DNA of 55,348 nt from Methanobacteriota archaeon (GTDB taxonomy: Archaea > Thermoplasmatota > Poseidoniia > Poseidoniales > Poseidoniaceae): NCBI GenBank assembly GCA_002719815.1, contig PBET01000031.1:1-55348 (forward strand). The letters run 5' to 3'. A program made the translations under genes and the position numbers. This document shows positions 6,921 to 15,540 of this stretch, piece after piece; the first letter of the stretch is position 1; every line of letters starts with the position of its first letter. A model generated the notes under the pieces. The model was not told where the DNA came from, made no database searches, and was given only the letters and a program-made list of their open reading frames with translations.

Positions 6921-9137
6921 ATGGAGGGTAGGTCATCTTGGTCAAGACGGATGGTTGCAATCATCCTGATCATCTTCCTTCTTGCGAATGCACCAACCAT
7001 TCATGCAGAAAATTCCTCCGATGAATTCCCCGTCGATGGACGAGTGCAAATGATCACATTGTCCGCTGGAGAGGCCTATCAGCAAACGCTTCAGGTTGAA
7101 CAAGGAATGGTCGTATCCGTCAACGTAGGGTGCAGTTTCTGTGAGGTTGAACTCGATACGGGTGACTCGATTCTCACATCGTCATCATCTGCTACATACC
7201 GTGTCACAGAATCTGGTAGCGTGGACATTACCATTGAATCAACAATGGATGAGACAGTTTCAACCTCGTTCCTTGTTGTTGATGATGATTCATATCCTAA
7301 CCAACGCCCAAGTCCTCAAAGTGAATTCCCATTGTCGGATTCAAAACGATGTGCATTACCACACGCTTGTCTCGATATGCACCGTGGCAATCTCAAGTCG
7401 ATCACAACAGGTGATTATTCATCACTCGGTTTTGATTCAGGTGGTGTTGAAATCAATTCCGAAGAGTACTACGCATTCGAAGTCAAGGCCAATGAAACCA
7501 TCGAGTTGACACTGCTTCATGCTTCAGATTCTATTCGATTCGATTTTTACCACCAAACGGACACAAGTGAAGTACTCCTTGATGATACCATTGAATCGAT
7601 TCTTGCTACGAATCCTGATTCTATTGAAGAAACGCTGTACCTTGCTATCGAAGAAGATGGTCGAATCGTTGTGAAAGTATCAACTTCTGCCGCCTACGCC
7701 GCATATGCGCTCCAGCGAACAGTTCATGATGCTCAATTGACGATGACAGTTGAAGATTCAACATCTCAATTTGAGCAAATTGGACATGGAACATCGAGGA
7801 GCATGTTCACACTTGGACCAACTGGTATCGTGAAGATTGCACCTGTCATTGAGGACATCACCGCTCAGTTGGCAGTACGAATAGGTAGTGAATGGATTGT
7901 AATGCCTGAAATTGAGGTTCAACAAAACACCGTTGACCGGATTTATGCCTATCCAAACACGACTCTTGCAATGTTAACCATTGAAAGTACAGTACATTGG
8001 GTTGACATTACGCTCGAATCCTTTGCTGATGGAAATACTTCAATCGACGCACCTGCTTATCATCCGACCAGCCTTGAAGCATCCGATTGGCCAATCTTGT
8101 ATGCTGAGAATACTGAATCATATCGTGGAGAACTTACTTTACCAACAATGGACGTTGTGGATGTTTACGTGATCTCAGTTGATGGTTGGGTTGATTCTGA
8201 ACATCGTTTGCATATCTATGTTGATGGAATGAATGAACATCTAAGGGCGACGGTGCAGAAACTTGACCAAGAATCCATGGAGGTCTTGCAGGCGTTGCCA
8301 TTGAGCCCGGACATGAACAATGAGATGGACATCTACATCACGGTCGGACCGGGTATGCACATTCTTGAGTTCTATCATGCAGAGGAAGGCGTTCTCGAAA
8401 ACCAATCTTGGAGTAATGATCTCACCACCCTCGACTATGAGATTACAATAACGAAAGTGACGACTGAAATTGGTGAAGAACCGTGGTTTGCACCATCTGA
8501 AGAAGCAAAATTTTGGGGTTCAGCAGTACGATGGATGTTGGGAATTGGCATGATTATCCCTGCCCTCTTCCTTGTCTATACTATGCGAAAAACAAAGCGG
8601 GAGGGTAAGCGACTTGGTGCGATAAAGGAGCGGTTACGTATCTTGACCAGCCTCCTCGATGAAGGAAAAGAATCGCCTGAAAAGACGAGAAAATCACTCG
8701 TCCGATCGCTCCAAGCTGTCGCCACATTACCTTGGCAATCAGCGATTGCATCGTGGGGCGAACCAGAGCATGCATACACGACCGAAGGGACTTCACTTGC
8801 GGTGTGGAATCTCGATCCACGTCTTGCGAAAACCCAAGGTCATTGGCCAATCTTGGTTGGATTAAACACCGAACAAGACACATGGGAAGTTGCTGCATTC
8901 CGATTTGATGCGCCATATGGACAGGCATTGACGGTGGGCTCGGTTGAACCACGCTTGTTGCACCAGGGTGAGGAAGTCTTTATCGATACGATTGCAAAGA
9001 ACTCGACCGTATTTCTGACCATCGATTTGGTTGGCGATGCAACGCAGGTGGATGTGGAACTCAATGGTCAAGTTGAAGCTGTTCCACGAGCGATGCGAAT
9101 TCCATCCACACTCAATCGATTAAGCGAAGAGGAGTGA
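6921..9137 (+). CDS. Secreted single-pass membrane protein with cytoplasmic domain
   Basis: This 738-aa protein has an N-terminal signal peptide (MVAIILIIFLLANAPTIHA, after a short basic stretch). About 500 extracellular residues follow, with repeated beta-rich modules and many Asp, Glu, Ser and Thr residues. The transmembrane helix is at about residues 540-557 (WMLGIGMIIPALFLVYTM). A basic stop-transfer (RKTKREGKR) leads into a cytoplasmic domain of about 180 residues that is partly helical (ERLRILTSLLDEGKESPEKT) and partly beta-rich. The large cytoplasmic domain sets it apart from most surface proteins here and hints at coupling between the surface and the cell interior. No family is recognised. 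It is convergent with dnaJ, the stop codons being adjacent. Confidence 0.8.
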   Translation: MEGRSSWSRRMVAIILIIFLLANAPTIHAENSSDEFPVDGRVQMITLSAGEAYQQTLQVEQGMVVSVNVGCSFCEVELDTGDSILTSSSSATYRVTESGSVDITIESTMDETVSTSFLVVDDDSYPNQRPSPQSEFPLSDSKRCALPHACLDMHRGNLKSITTGDYSSLGFDSGGVEINSEEYYAFEVKANETIELTLLHASDSIRFDFYHQTDTSEVLLDDTIESILATNPDSIEETLYLAIEEDGRIVVKVSTSAAYAAYALQRTVHDAQLTMTVEDSTSQFEQIGHGTSRSMFTLGPTGIVKIAPVIEDITAQLAVRIGSEWIVMPEIEVQQNTVDRIYAYPNTTLAMLTIESTVHWVDITLESFADGNTSIDAPAYHPTSLEASDWPILYAENTESYRGELTLPTMDVVDVYVISVDGWVDSEHRLHIYVDGMNEHLRATVQKLDQESMEVLQALPLSPDMNNEMDIYITVGPGMHILEFYHAEEGVLENQSWSNDLTTLDYEITITKVTTEIGEEPWFAPSEEAKFWGSAVRWMLGIGMIIPALFLVYTMRKTKREGKRLGAIKERLRILTSLLDEGKESPEKTRKSLVRSLQAVATLPWQSAIASWGEPEHAYTTEGTSLAVWNLDPRLAKTQGHWPILVGLNTEQDTWEVAAFRFDAPYGQALTVGSVEPRLLHQGEEVFIDTIAKNSTVFLTIDLVGDATQVDVELNGQVEAVPRAMRIPSTLNRLSEEE

Positions 9138-10265
9138 TTATTCATTCGCTCTTCGTTCCGCTGCATCATCGAGAATTCGTTGTTCTTGATCCGCAGGATT
9201 AAGTGTTGATTTCATAGATTCGAGTTGCTTTTTGTCAGCTTTTGAAATCTTATCTGGTACGTGGAGTTTGAGCAAAACGACCACATCTCCGCGACCACTA
9301 CGACGCATGTGTGGTAAACCACGTTTCCTGATTTCAAGCGTGTGACCCGCTGAAGAGCGGGCAGGAACGACGATGTCCAACGGCTTCCCATCGATGTGGT
9401 CGATGGTTACTTTTGTACCCAAGACCAAATCAGGGTATCCAAGCGGAAGTGACATGATCAAATCAGAGCCATTGCGCTCGAACCATGGGTGTGTAAGTAC
9501 TTCGATCTCAACGAGAAGATCACCAGCGGAGCCTTGACCACGTTCAGCAGGTTCTCCTTGACCACGGAGCCTCAACCGAGTCCCATGCTCAGCACCAGGA
9601 GGGACATTGAAACGAATTGTCTTGGTTTCAACACGATGGCCACGACCATGGCAATCATCACATGGAGATTCAATGGTTAGGCCAGTTCCTCCACAGTCTC
9701 GACAATCCTGGACCACTTCATTGACAAAAGGCCCAATTTGTTGGCGAACGCGTACTCGACCTTGTCCTTGACAAGTCACACACTTCGTGGTTTTGCCATC
9801 TTTCGCACCGGTTCCACCACAGGTGCTGCATTCAACAGGAAGGTCAAGTTCGATGGACTCCTCACTCCCTGTAATGACGGTTGCCATGTCGATACTGTGA
9901 CGAACGAGAATATCGGATCCTCGACGTTCGCGTGAACGTCCACGTCCTCCACCAAAAAATCCAGAGAAGAAATCGCCACCGAGGAGGTCCTCAAGATTGA
10001 TGTTAAAACCACCCCCAGAGAATCCACCAAACGGATTTCCAGCAGGACCGTTATGACCGAAACGATCGTATTGTGCACGCTTATCTGCATCCGAAAGGAC
10101 CGCGTAAGCTTCCTGAATTTCTTTGAATTTCTCTTCAGCATCTGGCTCATCACTACGATCTGGATGATATTTTCTTGCAAGACGCCTAAATGCATTCTTC
10201 AGGTCTTTTTCAGTTGCAGAACGGTCAACATCGAGAACTTCGTAATAGTCTCGTTTGTCCGTCAA
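9138..10265 (-). CDS. dnaJ: Chaperone protein DnaJ (type I Hsp40)
   Basis: DnaJ delivers unfolded clients to DnaK and stimulates its ATPase. All type I regions are present: the J domain ([20 protein letters not shown]) with its HPD motif in KYHPDRS; a Gly/Phe-rich linker around the LEDLLGGDF segment; four zinc-binding repeats ([32 protein letters not shown]); and the C-terminal client-binding domains. The ORF track starts at a GTG at 10301, but a TTG at 10265 is preceded by AGGTG seven bases upstream and yields the usual DnaJ N-terminus ([10 protein letters not shown]) and length of 375 aa. No dnaK or grpE is in the window. It lies 54 bp downstream of the zinc-ribbon membrane protein and is probably co-transcribed. 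Confidence 0.95.
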   Translation of the reverse strand: MTDKRDYYEVLDVDRSATEKDLKNAFRRLARKYHPDRSDEPDAEEKFKEIQEAYAVLSDADKRAQYDRFGHNGPAGNPFGGFSGGGFNINLEDLLGGDFFSGFFGGGRGRSRERRGSDILVRHSIDMATVITGSEESIELDLPVECSTCGGTGAKDGKTTKCVTCQGQGRVRVRQQIGPFVNEVVQDCRDCGGTGLTIESPCDDCHGRGHRVETKTIRFNVPPGAEHGTRLRLRGQGEPAERGQGSAGDLLVEIEVLTHPWFERNGSDLIMSLPLGYPDLVLGTKVTIDHIDGKPLDIVVPARSSAGHTLEIRKRGLPHMRRSGRGDVVVLLKLHVPDKISKADKKQLESMKSTLNPADQEQRILDDAAERRANE

Positions 10266-10319
10266 ACTTCCACACCTACTCCACGCCAACAGGCGCTCCA
10301 CTAAAACCTCACGTTGATT

Positions 10320-11231
10320 TCAAACGGGTAGAGTTGAACCACATGACTGGCAATAACGTTCACCAGGTGGGTTTCTTGCACCACAAGAGGGGCAACTGCT
10401 TCCCATTCCAACTGGTTGGCTTGTTGGGACACTAGGTCCGCTTAACATCGCCAAATCTTCAATCGATTCCCTTCGTTGAACAGGTGCAGGGGGTTGTTCT
10501 TGGACGGTCGATGAAAGAATACCACCATCATCGCTCATGGAGGTCATGGTCAATGTGTCTGTGGAAGATGTCTCTTGCGAAATGGTCTCTTTTATCGGCG
10601 CTACTGGCCTCTGAGCAATAACGGGAGTCTGTTCAGCATTCGCACGGAGTCGACGCAATCGTAGTCCTTCACGTTCCGCTTCTTTATCCTTGCCAAACAA
10701 ATTGAAGATTCCATCAATGATTCCATCCATCCAACTTTTCTTTCGAACTGAACCAACGGTTGAGTCGATTGAATCCTCAACATCTGGACCATCACCACTC
10801 ATTCGACGCGTCGCCTTTTGAACGAATCCTTGTTCTGTGAGCATCTGAACATCGGACGTAACATCCCGATCAAGTTCCAACTCTGGGGCTTCTCTACCAA
10901 ACGATCCAACGGTTGTGTTCAGATGTTCTTTGCTTAGATTGGTATCGCCTTGGATTTGTGTGTCCTTTTCCCAGACACCTTTCGCTTCGGCATCATAGAC
11001 ATGTTTCATTTTCTTCATAATTTCAGAACGTCGAAACTCGTGATCTTTTGTTCTTCGAGTTCGTTTCAGCAGCAAGTAGCCGGATAAAACAGCCAGCCCA
11101 TACCAAACCGCAACATAGATCCATGAGATGCTGAGTAAATCTTCGAGGGGTGTCACAACAATGTGCAAACAGCCCATGATGAGCAAAGGCATGACAAAGA
11201 GTCCTATTGATGAGGACTGACGTGTTGCCAT
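10320..11231 (-). CDS. Membrane protein with C-terminal zinc ribbon
   Basis: This 303-aa protein has two N-terminal hydrophobic helices (IGLFVMPLLIMGCLHIVV and SWIYVAVWYGLAVLSGYLLL). A long polar, low-complexity cytoplasmic region of about 200 residues follows, rich in Arg, Glu, Ser and Thr. It ends in a classic zinc ribbon, CPSCGARNPPGERYCQSCGS. The arrangement is a membrane-tethered zinc ribbon, possibly an adaptor or regulatory protein. The polar region contains a patch of charged helices (KDKEAEREGLRLRRLRANAE). It lies between the GT2 gene (50 bp upstream) and dnaJ on the same strand. No specific function can be assigned. Confidence 0.75.
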   Translation of the reverse strand: MATRQSSSIGLFVMPLLIMGCLHIVVTPLEDLLSISWIYVAVWYGLAVLSGYLLLKRTRRTKDHEFRRSEIMKKMKHVYDAEAKGVWEKDTQIQGDTNLSKEHLNTTVGSFGREAPELELDRDVTSDVQMLTEQGFVQKATRRMSGDGPDVEDSIDSTVGSVRKKSWMDGIIDGIFNLFGKDKEAEREGLRLRRLRANAEQTPVIAQRPVAPIKETISQETSSTDTLTMTSMSDDGGILSSTVQEQPPAPVQRRESIEDLAMLSGPSVPTSQPVGMGSSCPSCGARNPPGERYCQSCGSTLPV

Positions 11232-11280
11232 ACCATCCTCTCAATGATTTGCTTCTTATGCATTCGCCCTTGTTGTTTCA

Positions 11281-12303
11281 TCACCGGTCACGAGAAGCAC
11301 CGCCTTTACGGAGCAATCCATCAACCAATCCAAGCGAAAAACCAACATGAAGGAGGACAAGCGCGAAAGGTACTCCAATCAGGTGAGTAATTCCTCTCTT
11401 GACATTTAATACACCCGAGATGGCGAGAACTGTTGCATACAACGCTATTGGAAATACGGCATATGTTGGTTCTACGAGAAGGAGGGCGATTGTACCGAGT
11501 AATCCAAACAGTGGGAGAAATTCACGCAGAACAACACGTCTTGGATGTTTCAACAGGACTTTTGTTCGCCAGAATCCATAGCGATGACTCATCAAGAACC
11601 ATGACTTGAATGATGTTCTTCGACGCATTTTCACCACGACGTCAGGTGTGCGGAACAATGTGAAGCCTTGTTTGATTAAACGCATGCTCAAATCGCTGTC
11701 CTGACTTGTAATGAAAGCCTCATCCCAACCTCCAACCGTTTCCAAAGCAGAGCGGCGGTGAAGCGTGAATGCGGGTACATTGGTTTGCCCTTCACAATCA
11801 AAGACTGCAAATTGACCAGAACTACCTCCTAGTGGATTTTTCAAGGTTGCATCGAGAATAGATTCAACAACACTGTCATCGGACTCGTAACCAACAACCC
11901 GACAGCCCAATCCAGCGATTGTTGGATGATCGGTTTCAAGACGATTCCAAGTGGTTTTCAATTTGAGAAGATGATCAACATCTGCCTCGATGTGCCCATT
12001 GAATTCCAGAACATGGGTAATGCTCTCTGGAAGATGTTGCATTGCAAGATTTCTTGCATGTGGCACGAAGCGACCAGGATTCTCATGGTAGACGAGCGTT
12101 GGGTGTTTATCTCCGTCCAAGTTGCTCATCATCGATTGAATGATTTCCCTGGTTGCATCGGTTGAGCCCCCATCCATAACGAGAATCATGTGCTCATCTG
12201 CAGGCAATGATTGGTGTAGAAGTGAATTCAGACACGCCTCAATGTGGTTCTCCTCGTTCAAGACAGGAAGAACCGTTGCCAACCAAGGTTTGGACGAGCC
12301 CAT
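11281..12303 (-). CDS. Family 2 glycosyltransferase, membrane-associated
   Basis: This is a GT-A fold family 2 glycosyltransferase of 340 aa from the ATG at 12303; an upstream in-frame ATG at 12345 would add 14 residues. Visible motifs are the N-terminal strand WLATVLPVLNEENHIEACL, the nucleotide-sugar segment LVMDGGSTDATREI, and the late SQDSDLSMRLIKQGF that corresponds to the catalytic ED-x-D/R-x-L region. The usual metal-binding DxD is probably served by HIEADVDHL. The C-terminus carries two or three membrane helices (FGLLGTIALLLVEPTYAVF and neighbours), as in enzymes acting on lipid-linked glycans. It could contribute to the N-glycan used by the AglB in this window, but no pathway genes adjoin it. 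It is divergent from the UPF0201 gene. Confidence 0.88.
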   Translation of the reverse strand: MGSSKPWLATVLPVLNEENHIEACLNSLLHQSLPADEHMILVMDGGSTDATREIIQSMMSNLDGDKHPTLVYHENPGRFVPHARNLAMQHLPESITHVLEFNGHIEADVDHLLKLKTTWNRLETDHPTIAGLGCRVVGYESDDSVVESILDATLKNPLGGSSGQFAVFDCEGQTNVPAFTLHRRSALETVGGWDEAFITSQDSDLSMRLIKQGFTLFRTPDVVVKMRRRTSFKSWFLMSHRYGFWRTKVLLKHPRRVVLREFLPLFGLLGTIALLLVEPTYAVFPIALYATVLAISGVLNVKRGITHLIGVPFALVLLHVGFSLGLVDGLLRKGGASRDR

Positions 12304-12381
12304 GGTGATGCTCTGTGGAAACCTGTTTTGATACTTCACATTCATACGTAGGTTGAAAAGCGGTTTCTGCTTCCTTTTGCC

Positions 12382-12894
12382 ATGGACCTGAAGCCATTGT
12401 CCTACACTGGGCGAGATGAGGGCATTGAGGTTTCACTGAGGACCGTCATTCGTCCTGGCGATGATGCATCCAATGTTTCCGTGGCGATACATTCCCTCTT
12501 CCCAGATGCAATGATCGAAGAACTTCCAAACCAATCTTTTCCAAATCAAGCATATCACGAAATCGAATGCAATCATTTGTCATTTGAGACCTTTCTTGAA
12601 CTACTTCGAAAGCAAGCCATCCTCGATACTGCGATGGATGCGATGGGGATTCATCTAGAAGGAAATCAAACAACATTCAACATTTCACGTTTAGCAGCCT
12701 ATGCAGGAAAAATTGCATTCACATATGAAGAAGAACCACTTGGTGGAACGTTTGAAATTCACCTTGAGGGCGTGGGTTTATCCGATTGGATTGAAGCATG
12801 CACATGGCACAAAGGACGGCAAAATGTTCCAAGGCAACTCCACGACGACTCAGCAATGGATTCGACTGGAGAAGCATCCACATGGCATCAATGA
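12382..12894 (+). CDS. UPF0201 family RNA-binding protein
   Basis: This 170-aa protein matches the archaeal UPF0201 family (PF01877-like, COG1325/COG1931 group). The N-terminal part follows the family pattern (VSLRTVIRPGDDASNVSVAI and then HSLFPDA). The middle has the conserved LLRKQAILDTAMDAM. The hallmark segment is TTFNISRLAAYAGKIAF followed by EEPLGGTFEIHLEG. Family members have an RRM- or L5-like fold and are presumed RNA-binding; the exact role is unknown. The C-terminal 25 residues (DDSAMDSTGEASTWHQ at the end) extend beyond the usual family length. The gene is convergent with the peptidase-Nudix fusion, overlapping it by 7 bp. Confidence 0.85.
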   Translation: MDLKPLSYTGRDEGIEVSLRTVIRPGDDASNVSVAIHSLFPDAMIEELPNQSFPNQAYHEIECNHLSFETFLELLRKQAILDTAMDAMGIHLEGNQTTFNISRLAAYAGKIAFTYEEEPLGGTFEIHLEGVGLSDWIEACTWHKGRQNVPRQLHDDSAMDSTGEASTWHQ

Positions 12895-13871
12895 ATGGTT
12901 TTGAGGAGATCGTTGACGAGAGGAATGTCCGCCTCAAGCCAATCCAGTGTCAAATCTTCGACAGATGATATCCATTTCATTTCACTATGCACCTGAAGTT
13001 GAAGTGCATCCATGCTTAAGGATTCAACAATGTATGCATGAATTTCTACATGGATAAATGGGTAAGTATGATGCCAAACGCCTGCTTTCTTGACAATGTT
13101 CGCTTCAATACCCAATTCCTCATCAAGTTCTCGAACAACTGCTTGTTCGGGCGTTTCATCTGCTTCGATCGTACCACCAGGAAATTCCCATTTCCCCGGT
13201 TTCGGCTCGTCATCACCACGTCGCATCGCAAGGAAGCCTTTCTCAGAAGTGAAAATACCTGCTGCAACTTTTATTGATGGTTTGTACAACATATGAGCGA
13301 GAATTTTGCGAATGAGATTGGTTGCGTTTTGATTTGAAAAATGCTCTGTGCTTGGTAGGTGTAGAAAGAGACATGGAATCGCAAATTTGTGATTCTCGAG
13401 CGCTTCCAGCGTACGGAAGTAGGTCTCATTGCAAATGAAGCGTCCTGCATCCTTTGACAATTCAACTTCAATCGACCATTCATCAATTCCCCATTTTTTT
13501 ATTGGAAGTGGCGATGCTTGATCTCCATTACCACTGAGTACAACATCCGTCACGCATCGCCCTGAATTGTCTGGTATTCGCATATCCAGCTTGTCCTCAG
13601 CAAGAAGTTCAAGTCGAGGGCTTGTGCACTCCCCACACAAACCAAGGTGAAGAATTGCGTCCCATTCACGTAATTCCAATTCCTTTGCAGTCCATATCGA
13701 CCCTAGTTGGTCGACAGAGAGAATTCGTTTTTCAATCGAAACTTCACTCGAACCTGGACCAAATGGATTCTTGATTGGAAGAATGGTTGGGAATGTATTG
13801 ACAATCGACTCTGTTGGATTGGTCTCATGACTTCCAAACGGGCCAAAGCCGGTGAGAAGTACCCGTGGCAT
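12888..13871 (-). CDS. Pyroglutamyl-peptidase I / Nudix hydrolase fusion
   Basis: This 327-aa protein joins two enzymes. Residues 1-200 are peptidase C15 (pyrrolidone-carboxylate peptidase), starting MPRVLLTGFGPFGSHETNPT. The family's catalytic Glu, Cys and His appear conserved: Glu88 in PRLELLAEDK upstream of RIPDN, Cys147 in RFICNETYF, and His171 in LFLHLPS. Residues 202-320 are a MutT-like Nudix domain with a perfect Nudix box (GGTIEADETPEQAVVRELDE then ELGI, 232-255) and the substrate strand GKWEFPGG. The ATG at 13871 is chosen over 13919 because it opens directly into the conserved first strand. C15 removes N-terminal pyroglutamate, while MutT-type Nudix enzymes hydrolyse oxidised or other nucleotides. 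I know of no standard link between them, so the fusion is unusual. Confidence 0.88.
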   Translation of the reverse strand: MPRVLLTGFGPFGSHETNPTESIVNTFPTILPIKNPFGPGSSEVSIEKRILSVDQLGSIWTAKELELREWDAILHLGLCGECTSPRLELLAEDKLDMRIPDNSGRCVTDVVLSGNGDQASPLPIKKWGIDEWSIEVELSKDAGRFICNETYFRTLEALENHKFAIPCLFLHLPSTEHFSNQNATNLIRKILAHMLYKPSIKVAAGIFTSEKGFLAMRRGDDEPKPGKWEFPGGTIEADETPEQAVVRELDEELGIEANIVKKAGVWHHTYPFIHVEIHAYIVESLSMDALQLQVHSEMKWISSVEDLTLDWLEADIPLVNDLLKTIH

Positions 13872-13950
13872 ATGGAAGCCTAATGGTGAATGTTCTTGAT
13901 TTTGCTGACAAACCGGCAACAGATTGACAAACCAAAACAGAAACCATCCG

Positions 13951-14265
13951 ATGAGGCGTATGGCAGCAACGGGTCAATCCAAACTTGGTATTTGGCGTGT
14001 CATCACCGAAATTTGGAGAGAAATCTTCCTTGGCGTCGGCATGTGGGGGGCATTTCGCCCAATCTTTGCCGCCCTGCTCGCAGCGATACCAGGGCTGTTC
14101 CTTGGACAACATTTCAACCGAAAGCATCGAAGAGCGTTCGATTGGACCTTGTTGCAAATTCCACTCGCACTCACGATTGTCCTCTATGTGCCACTTTGGC
14201 TTTGGTCGATTTACGATGCTTGGCGAGATGCGACCATCATCGTTTCGAGTGCCAAATCATCCTAA
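13951..14265 (+). CDS. Small two-helix membrane protein
   Basis: This gene encodes a protein of about 104 aa from the ATG at 13951 (MRRMAATGQSKLGIWRVITE). In-frame ATGs at 13924 and 13960 are possible alternatives. An amphipathic helix with positive charge is followed by two predicted membrane helices (GAFRPIFAALLAAIPGLFLG and IPLALTIVLYVPLWLWSIYD). The region between them is basic (HFNRKHRRAFDW), suggesting a cytoplasmic loop. There is no recognised family. Its 3' end overlaps the metalloprotease gene by 4 bp in convergent orientation. It begins about 80 bp from the divergently oriented peptidase-Nudix gene and may share that promoter region. Confidence 0.6.
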   Translation: MRRMAATGQSKLGIWRVITEIWREIFLGVGMWGAFRPIFAALLAAIPGLFLGQHFNRKHRRAFDWTLLQIPLALTIVLYVPLWLWSIYDAWRDATIIVSSAKSS

Positions 14266-15050
14266 GGACGCCATAACTGATCGGACGTAGAAAGTTCTCC
14301 GGATTTCATACCTTCCAAATCATTGAGATCATCTTGATCGAATTCAGTCGGCAAGTCCCCACTAAACCATGCATCGATTGTGAATGTCTCAATGGCCCAA
14401 TACATCACAGAATCCTCGTTATTCGAATGACCTGGATGTTGTGAATCTTCATGGTCTGCAGGCGAGGTGTAAACGAGGTTTACCAAACCGAGGAGATGAC
14501 CAAATTCGTGAACCATAACACTGTTTTCCACCTCTTCATCGGAAATTCTGAAATTGAAATTCCCATTTGCATCATCGATAGCATCGCCAAAGAGTGCAAT
14601 GGTCGAAGCATCGACTGCGACACCGAGAACACTCTCATCCGAATACTTCCCTTCTGGCATAATCACATGCCATCGAAGAACAGAAGTCTGAGGATCATCA
14701 TCCATCGTTTCGTGAGCGATCTCACGGACCTTTTCAGCCGTCCAAGTATTGGATTCAGAAAAGTCAAGTTCATTCAATTCAACACGTATTCCATCGGGTT
14801 TGTCGCACACTTGACCAAGTCGTTCTTTCAAGAGACTCACCGTTGAAGATTCAGGATTGTATCCAGGTGCATGGTCAATTTCGATAATCAACTCACGATA
14901 CGTATCATCCCTCAAACATGCTAAGGCAAGACCCCCAGGAACGCCCCATGACTCACCGAATATTTCCTGAATATCTGAAGTGCAACCAGCCATTGGAATG
15001 GAGAGCATCAAACAGGAGAGAAGGATTCCCATGCACCGTCTACTTCCCAT
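14262..15050 (-). CDS. Predicted lipoprotein zinc metalloprotease
   Basis: The product has a lipoprotein signal (MGILLSCLMLSIPMAGC; the Cys of MAGC would be lipidated), anchoring it outside the membrane. The zincin motif HEFGHLLG supplies two His ligands and the catalytic Glu, and SVMYWA downstream looks like a Met-turn. In metzincins the third ligand is His or Asp at HExxHxxGxxH/D, but here that position is Asn (HEFGHLLGLVN). Several His and Asp residues follow in SPADHEDSQHPGH and one may replace it. The ATG at 15050 is chosen because it opens the signal peptide best. It lies 39 bp downstream of the 146-aa gene and 491 bp downstream of the giant 1,804-aa surface protein, so processing of surface proteins is a reasonable guess. 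The exact family is uncertain. Confidence 0.75.
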   Translation of the reverse strand: MGSRRCMGILLSCLMLSIPMAGCTSDIQEIFGESWGVPGGLALACLRDDTYRELIIEIDHAPGYNPESSTVSLLKERLGQVCDKPDGIRVELNELDFSESNTWTAEKVREIAHETMDDDPQTSVLRWHVIMPEGKYSDESVLGVAVDASTIALFGDAIDDANGNFNFRISDEEVENSVMVHEFGHLLGLVNLVYTSPADHEDSQHPGHSNNEDSVMYWAIETFTIDAWFSGDLPTEFDQDDLNDLEGMKSGELSTSDQLWRP

Positions 15051-15089
15051 AATTACCCCACACATTTGTTCTTCAAAAATCTCACGAAC

Positions 15090-15530
15090 CTACCATTCTT
15101 CTGGAAACTCCAATGGAGAAAACAATTGGCCTGGCCCTGTTGCTTCTGCAAGTTGTTGGCGAACGAGTTGTTCCCAAGCACGCAATGCTAGAATTGCTTC
15201 AACAAGGTCCATTTCGGTCTCCACGAGCGTAACGCGAATAAGCGTTGAAAGAATATCCATCCGATCCTGATCAACAATCTTGAGGACTTTTTCCACATCA
15301 AATGTAACCAAATTCTCGCCGATTTGAGTCTGAGATTCGATTGGCCATGGCTGACGAACCCGATCACTGATGGATGCCCCGGTTTTTTGAGCATACTCGT
15401 TGAGTGAGCCGAGCAAGCCCTGAATGTGATGTTGCAAGACAAGAGCAACTTCAGAAACTGGCATCGTTAATTGACCAATCAAATTGACCATGCGCTCTTG
15501 AAGCGTAACCATCGAATCCGTTGCTGACAT
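15090..15530 (-). CDS. Helical protein of unknown function
   Basis: This 146-aa protein starts MSATDSMVTLQERMVNLIGQ. It is almost entirely predicted alpha-helix, with no signal peptide or membrane helix. Heptad-like hydrophobic spacing in the middle and C-terminal parts (VEKVLKIVDQDRMDILSTLI; EMDLVEAILALRAWEQLVRQ) suggests a helical bundle or oligomer. It begins 10 bp after the stop of the giant surface-protein gene, so the two are almost certainly co-transcribed, and the lipoprotein protease follows. No family is recognised. A cytoplasmic partner of the giant protein's tail is one possibility, but the sequence does not test it. Confidence 0.7.
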   Translation of the reverse strand: MSATDSMVTLQERMVNLIGQLTMPVSEVALVLQHHIQGLLGSLNEYAQKTGASISDRVRQPWPIESQTQIGENLVTFDVEKVLKIVDQDRMDILSTLIRVTLVETEMDLVEAILALRAWEQLVRQQLAEATGPGQLFSPLEFPEEW

Positions 15531-15540
15531 TGGTCAACCC

